A stretch of 11,722 nt of DNA from Pseudomonadota bacterium (GCA_018896355.1 JAHIMW010000049.1:1-11722), one strand, 5' to 3'; positions 1-6,381 are shown, numbered from the stretch's first letter. Translations and numbers: made by a program. The notes: generated from the sequence alone by a model not told the origin.

Positions 1-441
1 CGTCTTCCGGTCCACGCCGTAGAAGACGCCGCGGTAGAGCTTCCCCGAGAAACTGGCCGGACTCCCGTGCGAAAGGTGACCCCCATGGGAGAGGTTCATA
101 CCGAGGATCGTGTCCCCCGGCTGAAGCGCCGTGAAATAGACCGCCATATTGGCCTGAACGCCCGCGTGGGGCTGGACGTTGGCGTGTTCCGCCCCGAAGA
201 GTTGCTTGCTCCGTTCAATGGCCAGCCTCTCCACGACGTCGACAAACTCGCATCCCCCGTAGTATCGCCGGCCCGGATAGCCCTCGGCGTACTTGTTCGT
301 CATGACGCTTCCCTGGGCCTCCAGAACGGCCTCGCTGACGAAGTTTTCCGAGGCGATCATCTCCAACTTCCCCGCCTGTCGCCGGGTTTCCTGGCGGATC
401 GCCTCCGCGACCTCCGGGTCGGCCTGCATCAGATAAGACAT
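1..441 (-). CDS. glyA: Serine hydroxymethyltransferase, N-terminal 147 residues (runs off left edge)
   Basis: Cytosolic PLP enzyme that interconverts serine plus tetrahydrofolate with glycine plus methylene-tetrahydrofolate, feeding one-carbon units to purine, thymidylate and methionine synthesis. The visible part begins MSYLMQADPE and carries the family landmarks: SENF (31-34), NKYAEGYPGRRYYGG (49-63), HANVQPHAGVQANM (86-99) and LSHGGHLSHGSP (117-128). By comparison with the E. coli enzyme, Tyr51, Glu53, Tyr61 and His122 match known active-site positions. The PLP-binding lysine and the rest of the roughly 415-residue protein lie outside the window. The ATG at 441 is preceded by AAAGGAA at a good distance and lies 9 nt after the rpiB stop, so it is the last visible gene of the operon. 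One oddity is Ala-Gly-Val at 93-95, where Ser-Gly-Ser/Ala/Thr is usual next to the cofactor phosphate. Confidence 0.97.
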   Translation of the reverse strand, partial: MSYLMQADPEVAEAIRQETRRQAGKLEMIASENFVSEAVLEAQGSVMTNKYAEGYPGRRYYGGCEFVDVVERLAIERSKQLFGAEHANVQPHAGVQANMAVYFTALQPGDTILGMNLSHGGHLSHGSPASFSGKLYRGVFYGVDRKT

Positions 442-450
442 GAGTTCCTT

Positions 451-906
451 TTACCTTTCGTTCAAATCGATCTCGCGGATCTTGTCGAGACGCCCCTGAT
501 GGCGCCCCCCTTCGAACGGGGTCGAGAGCCAGGTCCGGACGATCCTTTTCGCCGTCTCCGGGTCCGTTTTTCTTCCCGCGAGAACCAGAATGTTGGCGTC
601 GTTGTGCATCCGGCTCAGGCGCGCCGTCTCCTCGTCGAGGCAGAGAGCGGCCCGGACGCCGGGGAAGCGATTGGCGACAATGGACATTCCCACACCGGAC
701 CCGCAGATGAGAATCCCCCTCCGGAAAAGGCCGGCGGAAACCGCCCCGGCCGCCTTTGCGCCGAAATCGGGGTAATCCGCGGCCCGATCGCTGTCCGTTC
801 CGACGTCGGTAACGGCGAACCCCATCTCCGCAAGGAAGGGTTTAAGCGACTCTTTCAGCGAAAAGCCCCCATGGTCCGCGCCGATGATGATTTCCTCTGC
901 CGTCAT
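451..906 (-). CDS. rpiB: Ribose-5-phosphate isomerase B (RpiB/LacAB family)
   Basis: Interconverts ribose-5-phosphate and ribulose-5-phosphate in the pentose phosphate pathway, supplying ribose for nucleotides. At 151 residues it is the usual family length. The N-terminus has IIIGADHGGFSLK (Asp/His of the sugar site), then YPDFGAKAA near 45-53, and GILICGSGVGMSIVANR, whose Cys is the catalytic base in RpiB. MHNDANILVLAGR follows around 99-111, with the conserved HNDAN substrate-binding stretch, and the C-terminus has STPFEGGRHQGRLDKI. The ATG at 906 lies 2 nt after the fabF stop, and a GAGGG ribosome-binding site sits inside the end of fabF, implying translational coupling. The order fabF-rpiB-glyA is seen in other Deltaproteobacteria-like genomes (recalled, not checked). 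The LacA/LacB galactose-6-phosphate isomerase subunits are relatives, but the context favours RpiB. Confidence 0.96.
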   Translation of the reverse strand: MTAEEIIIGADHGGFSLKESLKPFLAEMGFAVTDVGTDSDRAADYPDFGAKAAGAVSAGLFRRGILICGSGVGMSIVANRFPGVRAALCLDEETARLSRMHNDANILVLAGRKTDPETAKRIVRTWLSTPFEGGRHQGRLDKIREIDLNER

Positions 907-908
907 TC

Positions 909-2150
909 CTATCCCTCAAATTTCCGGAGGATCAGGACGGCATTCACCCCGCCGAAGCCGAAGGTGTTGGACATCGCCGTCCGGATCTCCTTCTTCCTCG
1001 CCTGATGGGGGACGTAGTCCAGGTCACAGGCGGGGTCCGGGTGGTCCAGGTTGATCGTCGGGGGAAGCACCCCCTCGCCGATCGCCTTCAGGCAGAGGAT
1101 CGCCTCCACCGCTCCGGCCGCGCCGAGCATGTGGCCCGTCATCGATTTGGTCGAACTGACGGCGAGCCGCTGCGCGTGTTCCGCGAAGAGCGTCTTGATG
1201 GCCTCCGTCTCGCAGGCGTCGTTCAGAGGCGTGGAGGTCCCGTGGGCGTTGATGTAGTCGATTTCCTCGGCGTCCATTACCGCATCCTGCAGCGCGGCCT
1301 TCATGCAGCGGGCGGCGCCCTCATGCCCCGGCGGCGGGGCGGCCATGTGAAAGGCGTCGCTTGTGACGCCGTAACCTGCGAGTTCGCCCTGGATCCGGGC
1401 GCCCCGCTCCAGCGCATGCGGCAGGGCCTCGAGGATGACGACCCCTGAACCCTCGCTGATCACGAAGCCGTCGCGGTCGCGGTCGAAAGGGCGGCTTGCC
1501 TTTTGGGGTTCGTTGTTGCGCCGGGAGAGCGCCCGCATCGCATTGAATCCGGCGACGCAGAGCGGGGTGACCGCCGCGTCCACCCCTCCGGCGATCATCA
1601 CATCGGCGTAACCGTCGGCGATGATCCGGGCGGCGTCCCCGATCGCGCAGGTTCCCGAAGCGCAGGCCGTCACGGTGCAGTTGATCGGCCCCTTCGCCCG
1701 GAATCGAATCGAGACATGGCCTGCCGCGAGGTTGGCCAGGGCGGCGGGGATGGTAAACGGGGACATCTTTCGGGGCCCCCCCTGGAAGATCGCCTCTTTT
1801 TCCTTCTCAATCGTGGCCAGCCCACCGATCGCGGAGCCGATGATCACGCCGGTCCGTTCCGCCCCTTCCTCTCCGATTATCAGCCCGGCATCGGCCACGG
1901 CCATTTCGGCGGCGGCCAGGGCGTAGACGATGAAATCATCGACACGCCGCCGCTCTTTCTTGGTTACGTACCGAAGCGGGTCGAACCCCTTGACTTCACC
2001 GGCGATCTTTGTCTCGAAGGCCGTAGAGTCAAAACGGGTTATGGGCGCGACGCCGGATCTTCCGCGGCAGATCCCTTCCCAGGTCTCTGCGACGGTGTTG
2101 CCGAGCGGTGTGACGGCGCCCATGCCTGTTATAACGACCCTTCTTTTCAA
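909..2150 (-). CDS. fabF: 3-oxoacyl-[acyl-carrier-protein] synthase II (KAS II), TTG start
   Basis: Elongating condensing enzyme of type II fatty acid synthesis: it decarboxylates malonyl-ACP and condenses it with acyl-ACP. The frame stays open to 2276, but homology begins at KRRVVITGMGAVTPLGN. A TTG at 2148-2150 is preceded by AAGGGGG with 5 nt spacing. Starting there gives 413 residues, the standard FabF length, and places the catalytic triad at exactly the E. coli numbers: Cys163 (VTACASGTCA), His303 (NAHGTSTPLND) and His340 (KSMTGHMLGAAGA). The C-terminal NTFGFGGVNA is also present. The longer reading would overlap acpP by 47 nt and add an unconserved Ala/Pro-rich tail, so it is rejected. 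It lies 79 nt after acpP, its carrier-protein partner, and 2 nt before rpiB. Confidence 0.97.
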   Translation of the reverse strand: MKRRVVITGMGAVTPLGNTVAETWEGICRGRSGVAPITRFDSTAFETKIAGEVKGFDPLRYVTKKERRRVDDFIVYALAAAEMAVADAGLIIGEEGAERTGVIIGSAIGGLATIEKEKEAIFQGGPRKMSPFTIPAALANLAAGHVSIRFRAKGPINCTVTACASGTCAIGDAARIIADGYADVMIAGGVDAAVTPLCVAGFNAMRALSRRNNEPQKASRPFDRDRDGFVISEGSGVVILEALPHALERGARIQGELAGYGVTSDAFHMAAPPPGHEGAARCMKAALQDAVMDAEEIDYINAHGTSTPLNDACETEAIKTLFAEHAQRLAVSSTKSMTGHMLGAAGAVEAILCLKAIGEGVLPPTINLDHPDPACDLDYVPHQARKKEIRTAMSNTFGFGGVNAVLILRKFEG

Positions 2151-2229
2151 CAGTTCCCCCTTTTTGTGCCGCGTCGGATCGCCGGCCGGCGACGGAGCCT
2201 TCGCGGCGGACGGCACAGGCTGACGGATG

Positions 2230-2475
2230 CTACTCATGCCATGCGACGCCCTTGTTCCGGAGGTAATCCAGGACATCCTTGATCGAGCGGATCTGCTGGA
2301 GTTCGTTGTCGGCGATCTGAATGTCGAAGGTTTCCTCCATCTCCATGATCAGTTCGACGAGGTCGAGGGAATCGGCCCCCAGATCGTCGATAAACGAGGC
2401 CTCGGGAACGCACTCCTCCCGTGTAACATCCAATTGCTCCACGATAATGCCGATGACTTTTTCTTCCAGTGTCAT
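2230..2475 (-). CDS. acpP: Acyl carrier protein
   Basis: Small acidic cytosolic carrier that holds growing acyl chains on a 4'-phosphopantetheine arm and delivers them to FabD, FabF and the other fatty acid synthesis enzymes. The protein is 81 residues and strongly acidic. The attachment motif is DDLGADSLDLVELIMEMEE, with the modified serine at position 36, as expected for AcpP. The ATG at 2475 has a consensus AAGGAGG 8 nt upstream, one of the strongest ribosome-binding sites in the window and fitting for an abundant protein. The 96-nt gap to fabD holds a perfect 16-bp palindrome and a possible internal promoter. fabG, which usually separates fabD from acpP, is absent. Confidence 0.98.
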   Translation of the reverse strand: MTLEEKVIGIIVEQLDVTREECVPEASFIDDLGADSLDLVELIMEMEETFDIQIADNELQQIRSIKDVLDYLRNKGVAWHE

Positions 2476-2483
2476 GAAAACTC

Positions 2484-2490
2484 CCTCCTT
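2484..2490 (-). promoter_or_regulatory. Strong ribosome-binding site of acpP
   Basis: On the minus strand the sequence is AAGGAGG, a full match to the 16S rRNA 3' end, with 8 nt to the acpP ATG. It is clearly stronger than the neighbouring GAGGG or AAAGGAA sites, consistent with high ACP output. Confidence 0.8.
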
Positions 2491-2500
2491 ATAGAATAAC

Positions 2501-2516
2501 CCCTGCCGCGGCAGGG
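2501..2516. repeat. Perfect 16-bp palindrome in the acpP leader
   Basis: CCCTGCCGCGGCAGGG is its own reverse complement. It lies 10 nt upstream of the acpP ribosome-binding site. In RNA it could fold as a short GC-rich hairpin with a CGCG-type loop. Neither strand has a following T-run, so it is not a typical intrinsic terminator. It may stabilise the acpP mRNA, act as a protein-binding operator, or have no function; the sequence alone does not decide. Confidence 0.6.
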
Positions 2517-2546
2517 ATCCGAATACATTTTCCGATGCATGGGTTT

Positions 2547-2575
2547 ATTCTCCCGTTCCGGAATCACGATATCAA
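2547..2575 (-). promoter_or_regulatory. Possible internal promoter for acpP-fabF-rpiB-glyA
   Basis: On the minus strand TTGATA (5 of 6 to the -35 consensus) and GAGAAT (4 of 6 to the -10) are separated by 17 nt. The -35 overlaps the fabD stop codon. The predicted start near 2540 would give a leader of about 65 nt containing the 16-bp palindrome. Extra transcription of acpP is plausible because ACP is needed in excess over FabD. The match is moderate and could be chance. Confidence 0.3.
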
Positions 2576-3534
2576 CAATTTTTTTCGGGTACATCACCAT
2601 TCAACGCCGCCGCGGTCATTTCCAGCGATGCCTCGTCTTCGACGTTGAGGAGACGGAACCGCCGGTCGATCCGCCGGATCAGTCCGGAAAGGATCCTTTT
2701 GGGGCCGATCTCCACGATGGTGTCGACGCCCATCTCTGCCATCCTTGCGATCGTCTCCCGCCACCGGACGGGGGAGGTGATCTGACGGACGAGGAGCTCC
2801 TGCGTCCGTTCCCGCGAGTGGAGTTGCAAGGGGTCGCAGTTGGGAATCACGGGGGGCTCGCAATCCCCAAACGCGATTTCTCCGAGAGCGGTCGCGAACC
2901 GTTCGGCAGCCCCTCGCAGCAGACGGCAGTGGCAGGGGACGCTGATCGGAAGAAGGACCGCCCGGACGCCCTCTCTGGTTCCCGCCGCCTCGATCACCTC
3001 CGAGACGGCCCCCGTGTGCCCGGAGATGACGATCTGGCCGGGGGCATTTTCGATGGAGACGGCCACGGCATGATCTTCAGCGTCGCGTTCACGGCACAAC
3101 GCCTCCACCTCCTCCCGCGGGAGGCCGAGAATGGCCGCCATCGCGCCTTCGCCAACAGGGACGGCCTCCTGATGGAGCTGCGCCCTCCGGTGAACAACGG
3201 AAAGGCAATCACGCAGGCCGACAGCGCCGGCCGCATGCAGGGCGGTATACTCCCCGAGACTGTGACCCGCCATGACAAGGGGTTTCACCGCCACCCGTTC
3301 GGAAAAGGCCCGCCAGGCTGCAATCTCCACCGTGAGGACGGCGATCTGCGTGTTTACCGTCAGATCGAGGAGTTCCTGAGGCCCTGTGAAACAAAGTGAC
3401 ACCATGTCCGTACCGAGGACATTCCCGGCCTCGGCAAACAGATCTCTCACGCTCTGATGTCCGCGGTACAGATCCTGACCCATCCCGGGGTGTTGCGACC
3501 CCTGCCCCGGAAAGACGAGAGCGAATCTACCCAT
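2572..3534 (-). CDS. fabD: Malonyl-CoA:ACP transacylase
   Basis: Transfers malonyl from CoA to ACP, supplying the extender unit for fatty acid synthesis. The open frame runs to 3642, but the family begins at MGRFALVFPGQGSQ. The ATG at 3534 has AGAGGGA upstream and lies 22 nt after the rpmF stop, so that start is used (320 residues; the family is usually about 310). The GQGSQ oxyanion-hole motif is at 10-14 and the nucleophile elbow GHSLGEYTAL has Ser92. Arg117 binds the malonyl carboxylate. The catalytic His202 lies in ISVPCHCRLL, and the conserved Gln251 lies in RQITSPVRW. VEIGPKRILSGLIRRID is the usual C-terminal region. It follows rpmF directly, where plsX and fabH often intervene in other genomes. 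Confidence 0.97.
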   Translation of the reverse strand: MGRFALVFPGQGSQHPGMGQDLYRGHQSVRDLFAEAGNVLGTDMVSLCFTGPQELLDLTVNTQIAVLTVEIAAWRAFSERVAVKPLVMAGHSLGEYTALHAAGAVGLRDCLSVVHRRAQLHQEAVPVGEGAMAAILGLPREEVEALCRERDAEDHAVAVSIENAPGQIVISGHTGAVSEVIEAAGTREGVRAVLLPISVPCHCRLLRGAAERFATALGEIAFGDCEPPVIPNCDPLQLHSRERTQELLVRQITSPVRWRETIARMAEMGVDTIVEIGPKRILSGLIRRIDRRFRLLNVEDEASLEMTAAALNGDVPEKNC

Positions 3535-3556
3535 GTGTATTCCCTCTTCCGGTGGT

Positions 3557-3742
3557 TCAGGATGCCTTTTCGATCGGGACGATCTCCCTGCCCCTGTAGG
3601 TGCCGCAGTTGGGGCAGACATGGTGGGGCAGCTTGGGCTCATGGCATTGCGGACATGCGGAAACCGTGACCGGCTTCAGAAAATCGTGAGCCCTTCTCAT
3701 GTTTTTTCTGGATTTTGAATGTCTCTTGATTGGATTTGGCAT
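3557..3742 (-). CDS. rpmF: 50S ribosomal protein L32 (bL32), zinc-ribbon form
   Basis: Small basic protein of the large ribosomal subunit. The 61-residue sequence begins MPNPIKRHSKSRKNMRRAHD, the usual bL32 N-terminus. It has two Cys pairs, CPQC (30, 33) and CPNC (43, 46), that bind zinc in the C+ form of the protein. Zinc-free paralogues made under zinc limitation lack these cysteines, so this is the zinc-dependent version. The ATG at 3742 has AGAGGGG upstream and lies 20 nt after the yceD stop. The yceD-rpmF pairing is widespread in bacteria and links ribosome supply to the following lipid synthesis genes. Confidence 0.97.
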   Translation of the reverse strand: MPNPIKRHSKSRKNMRRAHDFLKPVTVSACPQCHEPKLPHHVCPNCGTYRGREIVPIEKAS

Positions 3743-3762
3743 AATGTGTAACCCCTCTTTCC

Positions 3763-4293
3763 TTAAGGTTGAGCCTTGAATTGTTTCAAAATGGCAAGCC
3801 GTTCATCGAGGAGTTCGCCCCGACAATCGCAACTTGCCGCGTTCAGGTTGGCGCCGCAATGGGGACAAAGCCCCCGGCAGGACTCCGCGCAGAGCGGTTT
3901 GAACGGGATCTGCAGCAGGATCTGTTCGAAGACCGCCGCGTCCAGATCGATTGCATCCTCCTCGTAGTAGGCGAAATCGAGATCCGTTGCGCTCAGCTCC
4001 ACATCCTCCTGCGGCAGGGAAGGGGGAGGGGCGAACGTATAATGCAATGAAGATTGGAGCGACAAACGGGTCGTTTCCAGACAGCGGCTGCAGGGCATCT
4101 CCGCGGCGATCGCAACGCTCCCTTCGATAAAGACGTTTTCCTTCATCCTCCGGATGGCGCAGGCGACGTCTACCCGGTCCAGGACGAAACCACCCGACCC
4201 CGTCTCCGGCAGGCGCTGCTGGAACCATTCTCCGTTCCTTTCGAACCGGAGGTTTATCCCCTCTTCGGGGATGTTGCTGACGTTGATCTTCAA
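3763..4293 (-). CDS. yceD: YceD/DUF177 family protein, TTG start
   Basis: Member of the DUF177 family nearly always found next to rpmF. In other bacteria and in plastids the family is linked to 23S rRNA metabolism and ribosome assembly; its exact biochemistry here is unknown. The frame stays open to 4452, but the -35/-10 promoter at 4363-4391 lies inside that extension. A TTG at 4291-4293 has AAAGGG 7 nt upstream, and the protein from there, beginning LKINVSNIPEEG, is 176 residues, the usual size. MPCSRCLETT in the centre and the C-terminal CRGLCPHCGANLN with a following CDC are the conserved Cys signatures of the family and could bind a metal. It is the first gene of the fab operon. Confidence 0.9.
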   Translation of the reverse strand: MKINVSNIPEEGINLRFERNGEWFQQRLPETGSGGFVLDRVDVACAIRRMKENVFIEGSVAIAAEMPCSRCLETTRLSLQSSLHYTFAPPPSLPQEDVELSATDLDFAYYEEDAIDLDAAVFEQILLQIPFKPLCAESCRGLCPHCGANLNAASCDCRGELLDERLAILKQFKAQP

Positions 4294-4362
4294 AAAATAT
4301 CCCTTTCCCGCTGTTGAAAACGGTTCCTTCCCCAAACGGAAAGCTGCCGAATAAAGCGTTGA

Positions 4363-4391
4363 AGTAAATTCTAAATCGGCTGAATTGTCAA
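4363..4391 (-). promoter_or_regulatory. Promoter of the yceD-rpmF-fab operon
   Basis: On the minus strand a perfect TTGACA -35 is followed after 17 nt by TTTACT (4 of 6). Transcription would start near 4356, giving a leader of about 63 nt before the TTG start of yceD. It lies inside the upstream extension of the yceD frame, which supports the shorter yceD. Confidence 0.6.
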
Positions 4392-4445
4392 GCATAATTT
4401 CGTGGTCGTTGGCGATTGGGGGCGGCTCTGGCTTCCAAATCCGCC

Positions 4446-4475
4446 TTGACAAAAGACCGGATGTGGACCTATATG
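4446..4475 (+). promoter_or_regulatory. Promoter of gltX
   Basis: A perfect TTGACA -35 is followed after 18 nt by TATATG (TATAAT-like, 4 of 6). Transcription would start near 4482, about 75 nt before the gltX start. It diverges from the yceD operon promoter, with about 54 bp between the two -35 boxes. Confidence 0.6.
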
Positions 4476-4556
4476 GCGTAGCGTTTTAAGTGATGATCAA
4501 CCCGGTTTTCAGACATACGAGTTCCGGCGGCTAATTTCCATCAGGTGATGAAGATG

Positions 4557-5963
4557 ATGAATGATAAGGTTAGAACGCGTTTTGCCCCGTCGCCGACCGG
4601 CTTCCTCCATATCGGCGGCGCCCGGACGGCCCTGTTCAACTGGCTCTATACGCGGCGGTGCGGAGGCACGTTCGTCCTCAGGGTCGAAGATACCGATCAG
4701 GCGCGCTCGACGGACGAATCGACACGGGCCATCCTGGACGCGATGACCTGGCTCGGTTTGAACTGGGACGAGGGACCTTACTTCCAGGCGGAGCGGGTGG
4801 GCATCCACCGGGAGATGGTGCAGAAGCTGATCGACGAGGGGAAGGCCTACTACTGCACCTGTTCGCCCGGGGCGCTGGAGGCCAAGCGGAAGAAGGCCCT
4901 CGCCGAGGGGAGGAAGCCCAAATACGACGGAACTTGCCGGGACAGGGGGTTGATTCGATCGCCGGAGTCGGTTGTGCGGTTCCGCTGCCCGGATGTGGGC
5001 GTGACCGTCATGCGCGACCTGATCAAGGGGGCCATCTCCTTCAGCAACGAGGAGTTGGACGACCTGATTATCGAACGGGCCGACGGGTATCCGACCTACA
5101 ACTTCGCGGTCGTCGTAGATGACGCCCAGATGGGGATCACCCATGTCATCCGGGGGGACGACCACGTGAACAATACCCCGAAGCAGATGCTGATCTACGA
5201 GGCGTTGGGGTGCGAGGTGCCGCTGTTCGGCCATGTCCCGATGATCCTGGGTTCCGACAAGGCGAGACTCAGCAAGCGCCACGGGGCGACGTCGGTGATG
5301 GCCTATCAGGAGATGGGGTATTTGCCCGAGGCGCTGGTGAACTACCTGGTCCGGCTCGGCTGGTCGCACGGCGACCAGGAGATCTTCACGATGGAGGAGC
5401 TCATCCGCGCATTTTCGCTGGAGGCAGTGGGAAAATCGGCGGCCATCTTCAATCCGGAGAAGCTTCTTTGGCTGAACCAGCATTACATCACGACCTGCCC
5501 GGCCGAAAAACTGGTGGAGGTGGCGACCCCTTTTTGGGAGAGGAAGGGTTTCGATGTCTCGGACAGCGGGTTTGTCGCACAGGCGGCGGAGAACCTCCGG
5601 ACGCGGTCGAAGACCCTCGTGGAGATGGCCGATTCCGGTTCCTTCTTCTTCCGGGAAGAGGTGGATTACGATCCTGAGGCGGCGGCGAAATTCCTGACGC
5701 CTGAATATGCCGGCCACCTGGAGTCTGTTGTCGAACGGATTCCCGACATTGCGGATTACTCGAAGGATGGGCTGGAGGTCTTTCTCCGGGCCCTGGCCGA
5801 GGAGCGGGGGACGAAGCTCAAATGGATCGCACAGGCGCTCCGCGTCGCCCTGACGGGGAAGACCGTGAGTCCCGGGATCGACGAGGTAATGGTCACACTG
5901 GGGAAGGAACGGGTGATTCGGAAAATCCGGCGGGCGATCGATCGGATCAAGGCCCGCGGTTGA
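4557..5963 (+). CDS. gltX: Glutamyl-tRNA synthetase
   Basis: Class I aminoacyl-tRNA synthetase that charges tRNA-Glu with glutamate. The N-terminus has RTRFAPSPTGFLHIGGARTA, with HIGG as the HIGH motif, and the second ATP motif is DKARLSKRHGATS (a KMSKS variant). A zinc-binding subdomain is present as CTC near 102-104 followed by YDGTC (Tyr and Cys ligands), as in E. coli GluRS. The Glu/tRNA-binding Rossmann core and the C-terminal anticodon-binding helical domain ending GKERVIRKIRRAIDRI are complete. At about 468 residues it is a normal length. Alternative starts occur at GTG 4545, ATG 4548 and ATG 4554. ATG 4557 is preferred because AGGTGA sits 8 nt upstream. Its substrate tRNA-Glu(CUC) lies 130 nt downstream. 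The minus-strand frame covering this gene is a shadow. Confidence 0.97.
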   Translation: MNDKVRTRFAPSPTGFLHIGGARTALFNWLYTRRCGGTFVLRVEDTDQARSTDESTRAILDAMTWLGLNWDEGPYFQAERVGIHREMVQKLIDEGKAYYCTCSPGALEAKRKKALAEGRKPKYDGTCRDRGLIRSPESVVRFRCPDVGVTVMRDLIKGAISFSNEELDDLIIERADGYPTYNFAVVVDDAQMGITHVIRGDDHVNNTPKQMLIYEALGCEVPLFGHVPMILGSDKARLSKRHGATSVMAYQEMGYLPEALVNYLVRLGWSHGDQEIFTMEELIRAFSLEAVGKSAAIFNPEKLLWLNQHYITTCPAEKLVEVATPFWERKGFDVSDSGFVAQAAENLRTRSKTLVEMADSGSFFFREEVDYDPEAAAKFLTPEYAGHLESVVERIPDIADYSKDGLEVFLRALAEERGTKLKWIAQALRVALTGKTVSPGIDEVMVTLGKERVIRKIRRAIDRIKARG

Positions 5964-5971
5964 TTTTGGCC

Positions 5972-6000
5972 TTGACAATTTTGCTATCATTCAGTAGAAA
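5972..6000 (+). promoter_or_regulatory. Likely promoter of tRNA-Glu
   Basis: A perfect TTGACA -35 starts 8 nt after the gltX stop and is followed after 17 nt by TAGAAA (4 of 6). Transcription would start near 6007, about 87 nt before the tRNA. Readthrough from gltX is also possible because no terminator separates the two genes. Confidence 0.45.
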
Positions 6001-6093
6001 AGATCCCTCCTGCGAGAAGTTGGTGTAGGAGTAGTTTTGCTGGTCGAGCATGCGGATGATGTCCTTCAGGGTTTAATATCCGTTCCCATTCAT

Positions 6094-6168
6094 GGTCCCA
6101 TCGTCTAGTGGTTAGGACGCTGGCCTCTCACGCCGGAAACCGGGGTTCAAGCCCCCGTGGGACTACCA
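6094..6168 (+). tRNA. tRNA-Glu (anticodon CTC), CCA encoded
   Basis: A 75-nt cloverleaf can be folded by hand. The acceptor stem is GGTCCCA/TGGGACT, with G1-U72 as a terminal wobble. The D arm is GTCTAGTGGTTAGGAC, the anticodon stem CTGGC/GCCGG with one U-G pair, and the loop CTCTCAC gives anticodon CTC, which reads GAG. The variable stretch is AAAC and the T arm is CGGGG-TTCAAGC-CCCCG. The discriminator base is A and the CCA end is genomic. Usually a tRNA-Glu with anticodon UUC reads both Glu codons; a CUC species adds capacity for GAG, which suits a GC-rich genome. It lies between gltX and an intrinsic terminator and marks the edge of the accessory region. Confidence 0.96.
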
Positions 6169-6180
6169 AAACAAATACAA

Positions 6181-6212
6181 GGGGTTCGGTATCGTTGCCG
6201 ACCCCTTTTTTT
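6181..6212 (+). terminator. Rho-independent terminator after tRNA-Glu
   Basis: GGGGTTCGG and CCGACCCC form a stem with one bulged T around the loop TATCGTTG, followed directly by seven Ts. It lies 12 nt after the tRNA CCA end and would end the gltX-tRNA transcript. Confidence 0.9.
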
Positions 6213-6283
6213 ATGCGTGTCAAATCCATTTCCAACCTACAGACAAAAAAGAACCCCCCAGGGTTAAACCCCGGAAGATAAAC

Positions 6284-6314
6284 CTCCTCGTCTTTGCCAC
6301 CCTTGGCGGAGGAG
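6284..6314. repeat. Imperfect GC-rich inverted repeat upstream of abiE
   Basis: CTCCTC (6284-6289) pairs with GAGGAG (6309-6314), and an inner GCCA/TGGC stem (6296-6299 with 6304-6307) closes a CCCT loop, leaving a six-base bulge on the left arm. There is no T-run on either side. It lies between the tRNA terminator and the abiE promoter; its role is unknown. Confidence 0.35.
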
Positions 6315-6332
6315 ATCCGAAGGTTTTTCGTA

Positions 6333-6346
6333 TTATCTGCAGATAA
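6333..6346. promoter_or_regulatory. Palindromic operator candidate upstream of the abiE promoter
   Basis: TTATCTGCAGATAA is a perfect 14-bp palindrome made of two overlapping TGCAGATAA half-sites facing each other. It ends 6 bp before the -35 box of the abiE promoter. The same half-site in TGCWGGTAAT form recurs downstream at 6380-6411, which suggests a shared binding protein, most simply the AbiEi antitoxin. Confidence 0.5.
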
Positions 6347-6352
6347 ATTCTC

Positions 6353-6381
6353 TTGCTATATCAAACCGTCTTGGATAGTAT
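6353..6381 (+). promoter_or_regulatory. Promoter of abiEi-abiEii
   Basis: TTGCTA (4 of 6) and TAGTAT (4 of 6) are separated by 17 nt, with a predicted start near 6388. The -10 box touches the left arm of the inverted repeat at 6380-6411. A weak promoter flanked by repeats is expected for an autorepressed toxin-antitoxin operon. Confidence 0.5.

Noticed and set aside
67..1005. 312-residue plus-strand open frame across glyA, rpiB and fabF
   Set aside because: It spans three confident genes on the other strand, has no family signature, and has low-complexity shadow composition.
2151..2276. Longer FabF starting at 2276 or 2237
   Set aside because: It would overlap acpP and add an unconserved Ala/Pro-rich tail. 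The TTG at 2150 has a good ribosome-binding site and gives exact E. coli active-site numbering.
2539..3399. 286-residue plus-strand open frame opposite fabD
   Set aside because: A shadow of fabD, which has all catalytic residues; no homology is recognisable in the plus-strand reading.
4294..4452. Longer YceD starting at ATG 4452
   Set aside because: The extension contains the operon promoter and is not family-like; TTG 4293 has an AAAGGG site at proper spacing.
4509..5990. 493-residue open frame on the minus strand opposite gltX
   Set aside because: It is Arg/Pro/His/Leu-rich shadow sequence with no recognisable domain, and it is fully explained by the GC-biased third positions of gltX, whose motifs are unmistakable.
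6213..6332. Possible CRISPR or tandem repeats downstream of the tRNA
   Set aside because: Only small unrelated inverted repeats are present; there are no regularly spaced direct repeats and no cas gene in the window.
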